From Flavicella sp963932955 (GTDB taxonomy: Bacteria; Bacteroidota; Bacteroidia; Flavobacteriales; Flavobacteriaceae), in the NCBI GenBank assembly GCA_963932955.1, contig CAWVRK010000001.1, positions 1 through 64,000 on the forward strand: 64,000 nt of DNA. Direction: 5' to 3'. The notes under the pieces were generated by a model. That model saw only the letters and a program-made list of their open reading frames with translations, did not search any database and was not told the origin of the DNA. Of this stretch, positions 53,210 to 62,541 are shown one piece after another. A program made the translations under genes and the position numbers. The first letter of the stretch is position 1. Each line of letters begins with the position of its first letter.

Positions 53210-53250
53210 GGTCGATCGTCTTAAAAGGAATGCTTCCTAGGCGATCGACC
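53210..53250. other. Two-tier stem-loop between topA and the arginase-fold gene
   Basis: Outer arms GGTCGATCG (53210-53218) and CGATCGACC (53242-53250) pair perfectly, and an inner AGGAA/TTCCT pair (53226-53238) forms a second stem. No U-tract follows on either strand, so it is not a standard terminator. It could be an mRNA processing or stability element or a protein-binding palindrome. Confidence 0.55.
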
Positions 53251-53259
53251 TCAAATAAG

Positions 53260-55758
53260 TTATTTTTTCTTTTTAACTGCTTTCTTTTTAGCTGGGGCTT
53301 TTCTTGTCTTTTTCTTGGGTGCTTTTTTTTCTATAATAGCTTGTACCTCTTCCAAGGTCATGTTTTTTGCATCCGTAGTTTTGGGCAATTCAATTTTAAT
53401 TTTTCCTTTTAGAATATGAAAACGTCCCCATCTTGCTTTTTCCAGTCGAATGCCTTCCTCTTTCCAATCGTGGATTACCTTGTCGATCTCTTTTTGCTTC
53501 TTCGCTTCGATCAATTCGACGATGTCGTCAAAAGAAAGCGTGTCGAAATCGTATTTTTTATTGACATTGATAAACATGCCGTTCCATTTGATAAAGGGAC
53601 CAAACCGACCGACTCCTTTTTGCACCGGCAACTCTTCATAAGTAGCTATAGGCGCGTCTGCTTCCTGTTTGGCGACGATCAATTCAATTGCCCTTGGCAG
53701 ATCTACCTCCATTGCATTTTCTCCAGGCGTCAAAGAGGCAAAAAGGGTTCCGAATTTGACGTAGGGTCCAAATCTTCCATTGGAAACGACGACTTCTTCT
53801 CCTTCATAAGTTCCTAAGCTTTTAGGCAATAGAAACAAATCAAGCGCTTCTTTTAGGCCGATGGTTCCTAAATTTTGGTCTTTTTGCAAACTTGCAAACT
53901 GCTTTTCTTCTTCTTCAGGGTCCCCGATTTGAGCGATGGGTCCAAATTTCCCCAAACGGACCAAAACTGTTTTTCCAGATTCGGGGTGCTTTCCTAAAAC
54001 ACGTTCTCCACTTTCTCTTTCGGCGTTTTCAGACACGTCTTTTACCGTTGGATGAAAATCCTGGTAAAATTCTTCGATCATGCGGGTCCAATTTGCTACT
54101 CCTTCAGAGATGTCATCAAAATCTGCTTCTACCTTAGCGGTAAAACCATAGTCCAAAATCGTTGAAAAATTGGCAACTAAAAAATCGTTGACAATATTCC
54201 CAATGTCGGTTGGCACTAATTTTCCTTTGTCAGAACCTACTTTTTCTGTCAGCGTACTGGAACTGACAGTTGCATTTTTCAATAAAAATTGTTCGTACTT
54301 CCGCTCCACACCTTCAACCTGTCCTTTTTCTACATAGCCCCTTCTTTGGACGGTAGAAATGGTGGGTGCATAGGTAGAGGGCCGTCCGATACCCAATTCT
54401 TCCAATTGTTTGACCAAGGCGGCTTCTGTAAATCGGTAGGGCGGTTTTGTAAATCGTTCTGTGGCAGTGATGAAGTTGTAGTTCAACTGTTCTGCCACTG
54501 TCAATCGCGGCAACATACCGGACTGCTCTTCTTCTTCATTGTCGTTTCCTTCAAGATAAACTTTTAGAAACCCATCGAATTTCACCATTTCTCCATTGGC
54601 AGTAAAAACTTTATCACTTTTGGTATTGGTTATTTTTACATTGGTGCGCTCCAACTGTGCATCGCTCATTTGAGAAGCCAAGGTTCGTTTCCAAATCAAG
54701 TCGTACAAGCGATCTTGATCGTACTCCACATTTACCGAGTGGCGTTTCATATCCGTCGGGCGAATCGCCTCGTGGGCTTCTTGTGCTCCCTTGGATTTGG
54801 TCTTAAAGACACGCGGCTTGCTGTAGATGGGTCCGTAAAAGTTGGCAATCTCTTCGGCGGCTTCTTTTCTTGCGTCTTCTGAAAGATTCAGACTGTCTGT
54901 CCTCATGTAGGTAATCAATCCCGCTTCGTACAAACGCTGTGCAACTTGCATGGTTCGAGAAACAGAAAAGCCTAGTTTACGAGAAGCTTCTTGTTGCAAA
55001 GTAGACGTGGTAAAGGGGGGTGCTGGTGATTTTTTTGCGGGTTTCTTTTGCAGGTCAGCGATTTCAAAAGTTGCTGTTGCAACCCTGTTTAAAAAAGTCT
55101 GGGCTTCTTCTTTGGAATCAAAAGGTTTCGGGATGGTCGCTTTGAACACCTTGCCTTCAGCATTCGCAAATTCAGCAACAACTTTATAATGAGCAACACT
55201 TTGATATTCTTGAATGCTTCGTTCTCGCTCAACAATCAGACGAACTGCTACTGACTGCACACGTCCTGCAGAAAGACCTCCTTTGACTTTTCTCCACAAT
55301 ACAGGCGACAATTCATAACCCACCAAGCGGTCTAAAACCCTGCGGGCTTGTTGCGCGTTGACCATGTCGTAATTGATGTCTCTGGGGTTTTCAACGGCTT
55401 TTAAAATCGCCTTCTTTGTGATTTCGTGAAAAACAATCCGTTTGGTATGCTCGCTAGATAATTTCAACTGTTCTTTCAAATGCCAAGCAATGGCTTCTCC
55501 TTCTCGATCTTCATCACTTGCAAGCCATACCGTATCTGCCTTCTTGGCAAGTGACTTGAGTTTTCGAACCACCGCCTTTTTGTCTTCAGAAACAATGTAA
55601 CTCGGTTTGAAATCTCCAGACACATCGATACCCAATTCACTAGATGGCAGGTCTGCTATATGCCCAAAACTGGACTCTACTTGAAAGTCTTTTCCTAAGA
55701 ATTTTTCAATTGTTTTTGCTTTAGCTGGTGACTCAACAATTACTAAATTTTTTGCCAT
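53260..55758 (-). CDS. topA: DNA topoisomerase I
   Basis: 832 residues, type IA topoisomerase that relaxes negative supercoils. Toprim domain at the N-terminus (LVIVESPAKAKTIEKFLG, DEDREGEAIAWHL), the catalytic Tyr in ITYMRTDSLNLS (~285-296), and C-terminal repeats of the GRFGPYVKFG/GKFGPIAQIG type. The E. coli Cys4 zinc fingers are absent, as in many Bacteroidota. The tail is very Lys-rich (last ~20 residues). First gene of the topA-arginase-fold pair. Confidence 0.97.
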   Translation of the reverse strand: MAKNLVIVESPAKAKTIEKFLGKDFQVESSFGHIADLPSSELGIDVSGDFKPSYIVSEDKKAVVRKLKSLAKKADTVWLASDEDREGEAIAWHLKEQLKLSSEHTKRIVFHEITKKAILKAVENPRDINYDMVNAQQARRVLDRLVGYELSPVLWRKVKGGLSAGRVQSVAVRLIVERERSIQEYQSVAHYKVVAEFANAEGKVFKATIPKPFDSKEEAQTFLNRVATATFEIADLQKKPAKKSPAPPFTTSTLQQEASRKLGFSVSRTMQVAQRLYEAGLITYMRTDSLNLSEDARKEAAEEIANFYGPIYSKPRVFKTKSKGAQEAHEAIRPTDMKRHSVNVEYDQDRLYDLIWKRTLASQMSDAQLERTNVKITNTKSDKVFTANGEMVKFDGFLKVYLEGNDNEEEEQSGMLPRLTVAEQLNYNFITATERFTKPPYRFTEAALVKQLEELGIGRPSTYAPTISTVQRRGYVEKGQVEGVERKYEQFLLKNATVSSSTLTEKVGSDKGKLVPTDIGNIVNDFLVANFSTILDYGFTAKVEADFDDISEGVANWTRMIEEFYQDFHPTVKDVSENAERESGERVLGKHPESGKTVLVRLGKFGPIAQIGDPEEEEKQFASLQKDQNLGTIGLKEALDLFLLPKSLGTYEGEEVVVSNGRFGPYVKFGTLFASLTPGENAMEVDLPRAIELIVAKQEADAPIATYEELPVQKGVGRFGPFIKWNGMFINVNKKYDFDTLSFDDIVELIEAKKQKEIDKVIHDWKEEGIRLEKARWGRFHILKGKIKIELPKTTDAKNMTLEEVQAIIEKKAPKKKTRKAPAKKKAVKKKK

Positions 55759-55855
55759 ATTATCGATCTGTATAATAGTTTACACTTCAAATGAAGACTC
55801 CTAAAATCTTTAAGTGTTTTAATATTTAGGGTTTTTTAGTACTCGAAGTTGAATG

Positions 55856-55863
55856 CAAAAGTA
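55856..55863 (-). promoter_or_regulatory. -7 promoter box for topA
   Basis: Minus-strand TACTTTTG fits TAnnTTTG and gives a ~95-nt topA leader. It is divergent from the miaB promoter ~110 bp away; the spacer is strongly A/T-rich. Confidence 0.5.
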
Positions 55864-55970
55864 GAGAGAATTTTTAAAAAAAAATTTTTTAGTTCTTTTA
55901 AAATTTCAAAACAGGCCGATTTTAACAATATATTTCTCTGACAAAATGTCACGATTTGCATTTTTGATTG

Positions 55971-55978
55971 TATCTTTG
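55971..55978 (+). promoter_or_regulatory. -7 promoter box for miaB
   Basis: TATCTTTG fits TAnnTTTG, 20 bp before the miaB ATG. TTTG at 55955 is closer than the usual -33 spacing. Confidence 0.55.
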
Positions 55979-55998
55979 TAGACCAATTTTTCAAACTG

Positions 55999-57486
55999 AT
56001 GGAGACCGAAAAGACAATAGACGCTAACAAACAAGGGCACCCCTTGTTGACCGATAAAATCAAAGGAAACACCAAAAAACTATACATTGAAAGCTACGGG
56101 TGTCAGATGAACCTCAACGACAGTGAAATTGTCGCTTCCATCCTTTCCGAAAACAATTACAACACCACGCAACTTTTAGAAGAGGCCGATTTGGTCTTGG
56201 TCAACACCTGTTCTATTCGAGAAAAAGCAGAACAAACCATCCGAAAAAGACTTCAGAAATACAATGCCATTAAAAGAATCAACCCGACCATGAAGGTGGG
56301 GGTTTTGGGCTGTATGGCAGAACGGTTGAAATCAAAATTTTTAGACGAGGAAAAAATTGTGGATTTGGTCGTGGGACCAGATGCCTACAAAGACCTTCCA
56401 AATCTTTTGAAAGAGGTCAATGCCGGAAGAGATGCTGTGAATGTATTGCTCTCCAAAGAAGAAACTTATGGAGACATTGCGCCCGTTCGACTGAACAGCA
56501 ACGGTGTCTCTGCTTTTGTTTCCATTACCAGAGGCTGTGACAATATGTGTACTTTTTGTGTGGTTCCGTTTACAAGAGGCAGGGAACGCAGTAGAGACCC
56601 CCAGAGTATTCTCGAAGAAATAAAGGTTTTGAAAGATAAAAACTACAAAGAAATCACCCTACTAGGTCAAAATGTAGACAGCTTCTTGTGGTACGGTGGA
56701 GGTCTTAAAAAAGACTTTGAAAAAGCCTCCAACATCGCTCAAGCCACAGCCATTGGTTTTTCAAAATTATTGGACCTCGTAGCAACATCATTTCCTACTT
56801 TGAGAATTCGTTTTTTTACCAGCAATCCCCAAGACCTCGAAATTGAAGTACTGCACGTCATCGCTAAACACCCTAATATCTGTAGGTACCTACACCTCCC
56901 TGTACAATCTGGAAGTAGCTCGGTACTAAAGCGCATGAACCGACAGCACACACGTGAAGAATACATGGAGCTGACAGATCAAATTAAAAAAATTATTCCC
57001 GGCACTGCCATTTCTCAAGATATGATTGTCGGATTTTGCGGAGAGACCGATGAAGAACACCGAGATACTTTGAGCATGATGGAATACGTAGGCTATGATT
57101 ACGGGTTTATGTATGCCTATTCAGAAAGACCAGGAACGCTGGCCGCCAAAAGAATGGAAGACGATGTTCCTCAAAGCATCAAAAAACAACGGTTGAACGA
57201 AATCATCAACCTTCAGAGAAAGCTGAGTAGCAACAATACGAAAACCTATCTCAAAAAAACCATTGAAGTGCTGATTGAAGGGACTTCTAAAAAATCTCAG
57301 GAACATTGGATGGGAAGAAATTCTCAAAATTACGTGACCATTTTCCCTAAAAATGGGGAAAACATAGGAGACTATGTACTAGTCAAAGTGGAAGAATGCA
57401 CCTCTGCCACACTCATCGGAACAAAAATAGGAACCGCTCAAGATGTTCCTTTTGTCACAAACACTGCTGAAAAGACAGTGTCTTAA
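55999..57486 (+). CDS. miaB: tRNA-2-methylthio-N6-dimethylallyladenosine synthase MiaB
   Basis: Radical-SAM methylthiotransferase acting on A37 of tRNA. UPF0004 domain with three cluster Cys (ESYGCQMN, NTCSIREKAE, VLGCMAER), the radical-SAM CxxxCxxC in RGCDNMCTFCVVPFTRG, and a C-terminal TRAM domain (~430-495). 495 residues, slightly longer at the N-terminus than E. coli. First gene of a plus-strand cluster with the sigma-54 activator, lptE, secG and groESL. Confidence 0.96.
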   Translation: METEKTIDANKQGHPLLTDKIKGNTKKLYIESYGCQMNLNDSEIVASILSENNYNTTQLLEEADLVLVNTCSIREKAEQTIRKRLQKYNAIKRINPTMKVGVLGCMAERLKSKFLDEEKIVDLVVGPDAYKDLPNLLKEVNAGRDAVNVLLSKEETYGDIAPVRLNSNGVSAFVSITRGCDNMCTFCVVPFTRGRERSRDPQSILEEIKVLKDKNYKEITLLGQNVDSFLWYGGGLKKDFEKASNIAQATAIGFSKLLDLVATSFPTLRIRFFTSNPQDLEIEVLHVIAKHPNICRYLHLPVQSGSSSVLKRMNRQHTREEYMELTDQIKKIIPGTAISQDMIVGFCGETDEEHRDTLSMMEYVGYDYGFMYAYSERPGTLAAKRMEDDVPQSIKKQRLNEIINLQRKLSSNNTKTYLKKTIEVLIEGTSKKSQEHWMGRNSQNYVTIFPKNGENIGDYVLVKVEECTSATLIGTKIGTAQDVPFVTNTAEKTVS

Positions 57487-57499
57487 ATAGACCTAAATT

Positions 57500-58744
57500 A
57501 TGGAAGGACTTACAACCATCAAACAGCGTTTTGAAATCATTGGAAACGATCCAAAACTCAACCGCTCTCTGGAAAAAGCAATGCGTGTTGCCCCTACAGA
57601 CATCTCTGTTTTAGTAACAGGAGAAAGCGGGGTCGGAAAAGAAACCATCCCAAAAATCATCCACCAACTGTCCCACAGAAAACACGCCAATTACATTGCT
57701 GTAAACTGTGGTGCCATTCCTGAAGGAACGATTGACAGCGAACTCTTTGGCCATGAAAAAGGAGCTTTTACAGGGGCCACCAACTCACGAAAAGGCTATT
57801 TTGAAGTGGCCGATGGTGGGACTATCTTTTTGGACGAAGTTGGCGAATTACCGCTGACCACACAAGTGCGGTTGCTGCGTGTTTTAGAAAACGGAGAATT
57901 TATCAAAGTGGGGTCCTCCTCTGTTCAAAAAACCAATGTGAGAATTGTCGCTGCTACCAATATGAAAATGCAACAGGCAGTCCAAAAAGGAAAGTTTAGA
58001 GAAGACTTGTACTACCGTTTGAGCACGATTGAACTGAACTTGCCCCCTTTGAGAGAACGCGAAAATGACATCCATTTGTTGTTTCGGAAATTTGCTTCAG
58101 ATTTTGCTCAAAAATACAGAATGCCGACCATTAGACTGGAAGAAGAATCCGTACATCTGTTGACCCATTACCGCTTCCCAGGAAACATTCGCCAGTTGAG
58201 AAATATCGCAGAACAAATCTCCGTCGTTGAAGAAAGCAGAAACATCAGTGTCGAAAAACTGAGCCAATACCTTCCCAACTTCGACAACCTGCCTGCTGTT
58301 ATCGAAAAAGAAAGAACTTCAGAAAGTGACCTTTCTAATGATCGGGACATGATCTACAAAGTGTTGTTCGAAATGCGAAAAGAAATCAATGATTTGAAAA
58401 AACTCACCTTGGACCTTATTAAAAATGATAACAAAGAGCAAGTAAAAGAAGAGCACCTTCAACTGATTGAAAAAATTCGCGGGACCGACTCCTCCGAAGA
58501 ATTCAAGCCCGACAACAAAGTAGCACTCTTCCAAATCCAACAACCCAAAACTACAAAAACCCAAGGGACATACGATTATATCGAAACCATAGAAGAAGAC
58601 GAAACACTTTCTCTCCATGAAAAAGAAATCGAAATGATCCGAAAATCGTTGGAGCGAAACCAAAACAAACGAAAATTGGCAGCCAAGGAACTGGGCATCT
58701 CTGAACGAACCCTTTATCGAAAAATAAAACAATACGATTTGTAA
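57500..58744 (+). CDS. Sigma-54-dependent transcriptional activator (AAA+ and Fis-type HTH, no sensor domain)
   Basis: 414 residues. The AAA+ domain begins almost at the N-terminus: Walker A GESGVGKE (~42-49), GAFTGA (sigma-54 contact, in EKGAFTGATNSRKGYF), Walker B GGTIFLDEVGELP, and RFPGNIRQLRN near 227. There is no receiver, GAF or PAS domain. A ~110-residue charged linker (~265-370) replaces the usual short one, ending in a Fis-type HTH (NKRKLAAKELGISERTLYRKIKQY). Activity may therefore be set by expression or by a partner. Starts 13 bp after miaB. Confidence 0.92.
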   Translation: MEGLTTIKQRFEIIGNDPKLNRSLEKAMRVAPTDISVLVTGESGVGKETIPKIIHQLSHRKHANYIAVNCGAIPEGTIDSELFGHEKGAFTGATNSRKGYFEVADGGTIFLDEVGELPLTTQVRLLRVLENGEFIKVGSSSVQKTNVRIVAATNMKMQQAVQKGKFREDLYYRLSTIELNLPPLRERENDIHLLFRKFASDFAQKYRMPTIRLEEESVHLLTHYRFPGNIRQLRNIAEQISVVEESRNISVEKLSQYLPNFDNLPAVIEKERTSESDLSNDRDMIYKVLFEMRKEINDLKKLTLDLIKNDNKEQVKEEHLQLIEKIRGTDSSEEFKPDNKVALFQIQQPKTTKTQGTYDYIETIEEDETLSLHEKEIEMIRKSLERNQNKRKLAAKELGISERTLYRKIKQYDL

Positions 58745-58810
58745 ATCCTGAAAAAATCACAAGACATTTGCAACTTTAGTCGTATTATTGTAACAATTGT
58801 ATCAAAAAAA

Positions 58811-59317
58811 ATGAATTTCAAACCTCTTTTTTACCTTTCCTTCTTTCTTGTTTTGACAAACACAAGCTGTGGGATTTATAGTTTTACCGGAGGAGACACT
58901 GGAAAAGCAGCTACTCTTCAGATTGATTATTTCCCAAACAATGCCGCTTTGATTGAGCCTGGCTTGAGTCAAAATTTTACCCAAGAACTGCAAGACCTGT
59001 TTTTAAGACAAACCAATTTGAGCCTTGTCAAAGCCAATGGAGATCTTACTTTTGAAGGTGAAATCAGCAGTTACAGAATTACTCCAATGACCGCAACAGC
59101 TGATCAGACTGCTGCACAAAGCAGGCTGACCATCGTTATCAATGTTCGATACTTCAACAAATACGAAGAACAAAAGAATTTTGAAAAGAAATTCACCCAT
59201 TTTTACGACTTCGGAGGATCCGAAATGTTAACAGGTGGACTCCTAGACACTGCGCTCGAAGAAATCTTTGAAAGGATTACCCAAGATATTTTTAACGCTT
59301 CTGTAGCCAATTGGTAA
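58811..59317 (+). CDS. lptE: LPS assembly lipoprotein LptE
   Basis: 168 residues with a lipoprotein signal (LVLTNTSCGIYS). The LptE-type core follows, with FTQELQDLFLRQTNLSLVKANGDLTFEGEISSYRITP split across the beta-sheet and RLTIVINVRYFN. LptE plugs the LptD barrel in the outer membrane. It is the fourth-from-last gene before groES in this cluster and lies 66 bp after the activator gene. Confidence 0.88.
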   Translation: MNFKPLFYLSFFLVLTNTSCGIYSFTGGDTGKAATLQIDYFPNNAALIEPGLSQNFTQELQDLFLRQTNLSLVKANGDLTFEGEISSYRITPMTATADQTAAQSRLTIVINVRYFNKYEEQKNFEKKFTHFYDFGGSEMLTGGLLDTALEEIFERITQDIFNASVANW

Positions 59318-59321
59318 TTTC

Positions 59322-60035
59322 ATGAACAAAGAAAGATTCATAGCACAACTTACGAACCCAAAAATCATCGGGGTAAAAGAGATTTCTGATTGGGAAGACA
59401 TCACAAAAAAGCACCCCTATTTCCAAGCAGCAAAAAGTATCTACTTAAAAAGTCTCAAACAAAATAACAATTTCAAATACAACAAAGTTCTGAAAGAGAC
59501 GGCTGCCATGACCACCGACAGAACCGTACTCTTTGAATACATCACTGACATTAGACCTATTCAAAAAAGAGCGGTTTCTGAAAAATCTTCAAAATCCGAC
59601 TCCACATATGCCTCCAAAACTTCCAAACTAGAAGCAGCCTTGGAAATCGGAACTCCCTTGGAATTTGACCACAAAGAAGTGCATTCGTTCAACGAATGGT
59701 TGCAATTGTCAAAAGTGACGCCCATCAGAAGAAAAGAAGCCGGCAACTCTTCTCACAAACTGAATGAAAAAATCCACTTAATTGATCAATTTATCCAAAA
59801 AAATCCGAGCATTCCCCCTGTCGACAAAACGTCAAATCCTTTGAAAAAAGAACCTGTGACGCTGCAAGACAAAAATCTGATGACAGAAACCTTGGCAAAA
59901 GTTTATCTGGAACAAAAAAAATACAGCAGCGCCATCCATGCCTATCAAATTTTAATTTTGAAATATCCAGAAAAAAGTGGTTTCTTTGCAGACCAAATAA
60001 AGAAAATAAAATTCCTTAAAGCTAACAAATTATGA
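59322..60035 (+). CDS. TPR-like protein of unknown function
   Basis: 237 residues, no signal peptide. A helical N-terminal part (TNPKIIGVKEISDWEDITKKHPYFQAAKSIYLKSLKQ, parts quoted), a charged linker (~85-165), and a C-terminal TPR-like hairpin (MTETLAKVYLEQKKYSSAIHAYQIL). Found between lptE and secG in flavobacteria. Its stop overlaps the secG start by 4 bp. Function unknown. Confidence 0.85.
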   Translation: MNKERFIAQLTNPKIIGVKEISDWEDITKKHPYFQAAKSIYLKSLKQNNNFKYNKVLKETAAMTTDRTVLFEYITDIRPIQKRAVSEKSSKSDSTYASKTSKLEAALEIGTPLEFDHKEVHSFNEWLQLSKVTPIRRKEAGNSSHKLNEKIHLIDQFIQKNPSIPPVDKTSNPLKKEPVTLQDKNLMTETLAKVYLEQKKYSSAIHAYQILILKYPEKSGFFADQIKKIKFLKANKL

Positions 60036-60382
60036 CCTATACCTTATTTTTAATCTTGATTCTTATCGTAGCAGTATTGCTCGTTTTGTTAATTATGGTA
60101 CAAAATCCTAAGGGAGGTGGCTTGTCTTCTTCATTTGGAGGTGGAGGTTCTCAATCTATGGGAGGTGTACAGAGTACCAATACCTTTTTAGACAAAAGCA
60201 CTTGGACCTTAGCCATTGCCTTAATGGCTTTGATTTTACTTTCTAACTTCGCTATCCCAAGAGAAAATGCAAGCACTCAAGAATCTCAATTGGATGCAAC
60301 CATCGAAAACAGATTGATCGACGAAGAAGTTCCCGCAGAACTTCCTATCTTAAGTGAGCCTTCGGAGGAAACTTCAAAATAA
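60032..60382 (+). CDS. secG: Preprotein translocase subunit SecG
   Basis: 116 residues. Two membrane helices (~3-20 and ~55-73) flank a Gly-rich loop containing MVQNPKGGGLSSSFGG, the SecG hallmark. The acidic tail after ~80 is longer than in E. coli. SecG is the accessory subunit of the SecYEG channel. Followed by a terminator. Confidence 0.95.
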   Translation: MTYTLFLILILIVAVLLVLLIMVQNPKGGGLSSSFGGGGSQSMGGVQSTNTFLDKSTWTLAIALMALILLSNFAIPRENASTQESQLDATIENRLIDEEVPAELPILSEPSEETSK

Positions 60383-60413
60383 ATCCGGCATTAAATGTCA
60401 ACAACACAGAAAT

Positions 60414-60447
60414 ATGCCAAGGAAATGTCACCTTGGCATTTTTTTTT
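60414..60447 (+). terminator. Terminator between secG and groES
   Basis: ATGCCAAGG pairs perfectly with CCTTGGCAT around an 8-nt loop and is followed by eight or more T. It ends the miaB-secG transcript ahead of groESL. Confidence 0.88.
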
Positions 60448-60460
60448 AAATTTGTCAGAC

Positions 60461-60494
60461 TTTGAAATAATTGGCATATTTTTAGCTATCTGTA
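60461..60494 (+). promoter_or_regulatory. groESL promoter region: sigma-54-like and weak -33/-7 elements
   Basis: TTGGCATATTTTTAGCT (60471-60487) has GG-N10-GC and matches the sigma-54 pattern TTGGCA-N-TTGCT except for one base in the -12 element. A weaker primary-sigma reading is TTTG (60461) and TATCTGTA (60487) 22 bp apart. The sigma-54 site would give a start near 60498, 30 nt before groES. Confidence 0.4.
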
Positions 60495-60527
60495 GAATGA
60501 ATTACTAATTAAAAAACATTTACCACA

Positions 60528-60806
60528 ATGAGCAATCCAAAAATAAAACCCCTAGCTGACAGAGTTTTAATTTCGCCTTTGGCTGCAGAAACGACAACAG
60601 CCTCAGGACTAATCATTCCAGATTCAGCGAAAGAAAAGCCTTCAAAAGGGACTGTAGTAGCTGTCGGAAACGGCACCAAAGAAGCACCAATGACAGTAAA
60701 GGTTGGCGATACCGTATTGTACGGAAAATACGCGGGCACGGAACTCAAATTAGAAGGAACCGACTACCTCATCATGAGAGAAAGCGATATTTTCGCAATC
60801 GTTTAA
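60528..60806 (+). CDS. groES: Co-chaperonin GroES
   Basis: 92 residues, forms the heptameric lid of GroEL. The family pattern is complete: IKPLADRVLISPLAAE, the mobile loop ETTTASGLIIPDSAKEKP, VGDTVLYGKYAGTEL and DYLIMRESDIFAI. First gene of groESL, 81 bp before groEL. Confidence 0.97.
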   Translation: MSNPKIKPLADRVLISPLAAETTTASGLIIPDSAKEKPSKGTVVAVGNGTKEAPMTVKVGDTVLYGKYAGTELKLEGTDYLIMRESDIFAIV

Positions 60807-60887
60807 TCTCGAAAAAACAACCTGATACAATTCTAACTACTGGACTCCATTCCATACCGAAAAGGGTCTTTGTAAAAAATCATAAAA

Positions 60888-62525
60888 ATGGCAAAAGAAA
60901 TAAAATTTGATATTGAAGCACGTGACGGATTGAAACGCGGTGTGGATGCTTTGGCAAACGCCGTAAAAGTAACTTTGGGACCCAAGGGAAGAAATGTCGT
61001 GATTGAAAAATCATTTGGAGGTCCTTCCATCACAAAAGATGGTGTGACTGTCGCCAAAGAAATTGAACTGGAAGACCCAATCGAAAACATGGGCGCACAA
61101 ATGGTCAAAGAGGTTGCCTCTAAAACCAATGACCTCGCAGGAGACGGAACAACCACAGCCACCGTATTGGCTCAGGCGATTGTAAAAGAAGGGCTGAAAA
61201 ATGTCGCTGCTGGTGCCAATCCTTTGGATTTAAAAAAAGGAATCGACAAAGCAGTTACTGCTATCGTGACCGACTTGCAAAAACAATCTGAAGTGGTTGG
61301 AAACAAATCCGACAAAATCAAACAAGTAGCTTCCATTTCTGCCAACAACGACGAGACCATCGGAGACTTGATCGCCGAGGCATTCGAAAAAGTAGGAAAA
61401 GAGGGCGTGATTACCGTTGAAGAAGCCAAAGGAAGAGACACCTATGTAGACATCGTAGAAGGGATGCAATTTGACAGAGGTTATTTGTCACCTTACTTTG
61501 TAACAAACACAGAAAAAATGTTGGTGGACCTAGAAAATCCCTACATCTTGTTGTTTGAAAAGAAAATTTCTTCTTTAAAAGAATTGTTGCCTGTATTGGA
61601 ACCCATTTCTCAGTCTGGAAAACCATTGTTGATCATTGCAGAAGATGTAGATGGAGAAGCTTTGGCAACCTTGGTCATGAACAAACTACGTGGGGCGCTT
61701 AAAATCGCTGCCGTCAAAGCACCTGGTTTTGGAGACCGAAGAAAAGCCATGTTGGAAGACATCGCTATCCTTACTGGCGGTACAGTCGTATCTGAAGAAA
61801 GAGGACTGACCCTAGAAAACACTACCATAGAGATGTTGGGAACAGCAGAGCGCGTAACGATCGACAAAGACAATACGACTGTAGTAAATGGCGCTGGAGA
61901 ATCAGATGCCATCAACACAAGAGTGGCACAAATAAAATCTCAAATCGAAAACACCACTTCCGATTATGACAAAGAAAAACTCCAAGAACGACTTGCTAAA
62001 TTGGCAGGTGGAGTGGCCGTTTTGTACGTAGGAGCTGCGAGTGAACTCGAAATGAAAGAAAAGAAAGACCGTGTAGACGATGCATTGCACGCCACAAGAG
62101 CAGCAGTTGAAGAAGGAATTGTTGCTGGTGGAGGTGTGGCATTGGCAAGAGCCAAAGACGCGCTCGAGGCTGTTGCGATTGAAAATGCCGACGAACAAAC
62201 CGGTGTAAATATCTTGGACAGAGCGATTGAAGAGCCTTTGCGCCAAATTGTTGAAAATGCAGGCGGAGAAGGTTCCGTAGTCGTTTCTAAAGTTCTTGAA
62301 GGAAAAGGAGATTACGGTTTCAACGCCAAAACAGGAGACTATGTTCAGATGCTTGCAGCTGGAATCATCGATCCTACAAAAGTAACGCGCATCGCCTTAG
62401 AAAATGCTGCCTCCGTAGCAGGCATGATCTTGACAACAGCTTGCACCCTTTCTGAGATCAAAACAGAAGGCGGTGGAGACGCACACCCTCCGATGGGTGG
62501 CGCTGGCATGCCAGGCATGATGTAA
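60888..62525 (+). CDS. groEL: Chaperonin GroEL
   Basis: 545 residues, ATP-dependent chaperonin. The sequence covers all domains: KVTLGPKGRNVVIEKS, the nucleotide region VASKTNDLAGDGTTTATV, apical KISSLKELLPVLEPI, and the equatorial VEEGIVAGGGVALAR. The tail ends GGAGMPGMM, a standard GGM-type terminus. Followed by a bidirectional terminator. Confidence 0.98.
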   Translation: MAKEIKFDIEARDGLKRGVDALANAVKVTLGPKGRNVVIEKSFGGPSITKDGVTVAKEIELEDPIENMGAQMVKEVASKTNDLAGDGTTTATVLAQAIVKEGLKNVAAGANPLDLKKGIDKAVTAIVTDLQKQSEVVGNKSDKIKQVASISANNDETIGDLIAEAFEKVGKEGVITVEEAKGRDTYVDIVEGMQFDRGYLSPYFVTNTEKMLVDLENPYILLFEKKISSLKELLPVLEPISQSGKPLLIIAEDVDGEALATLVMNKLRGALKIAAVKAPGFGDRRKAMLEDIAILTGGTVVSEERGLTLENTTIEMLGTAERVTIDKDNTTVVNGAGESDAINTRVAQIKSQIENTTSDYDKEKLQERLAKLAGGVAVLYVGAASELEMKEKKDRVDDALHATRAAVEEGIVAGGGVALARAKDALEAVAIENADEQTGVNILDRAIEEPLRQIVENAGGEGSVVVSKVLEGKGDYGFNAKTGDYVQMLAAGIIDPTKVTRIALENAASVAGMILTTACTLSEIKTEGGGDAHPPMGGAGMPGMM

Positions 62526-62541
62526 GCAAACAATTATTTAC

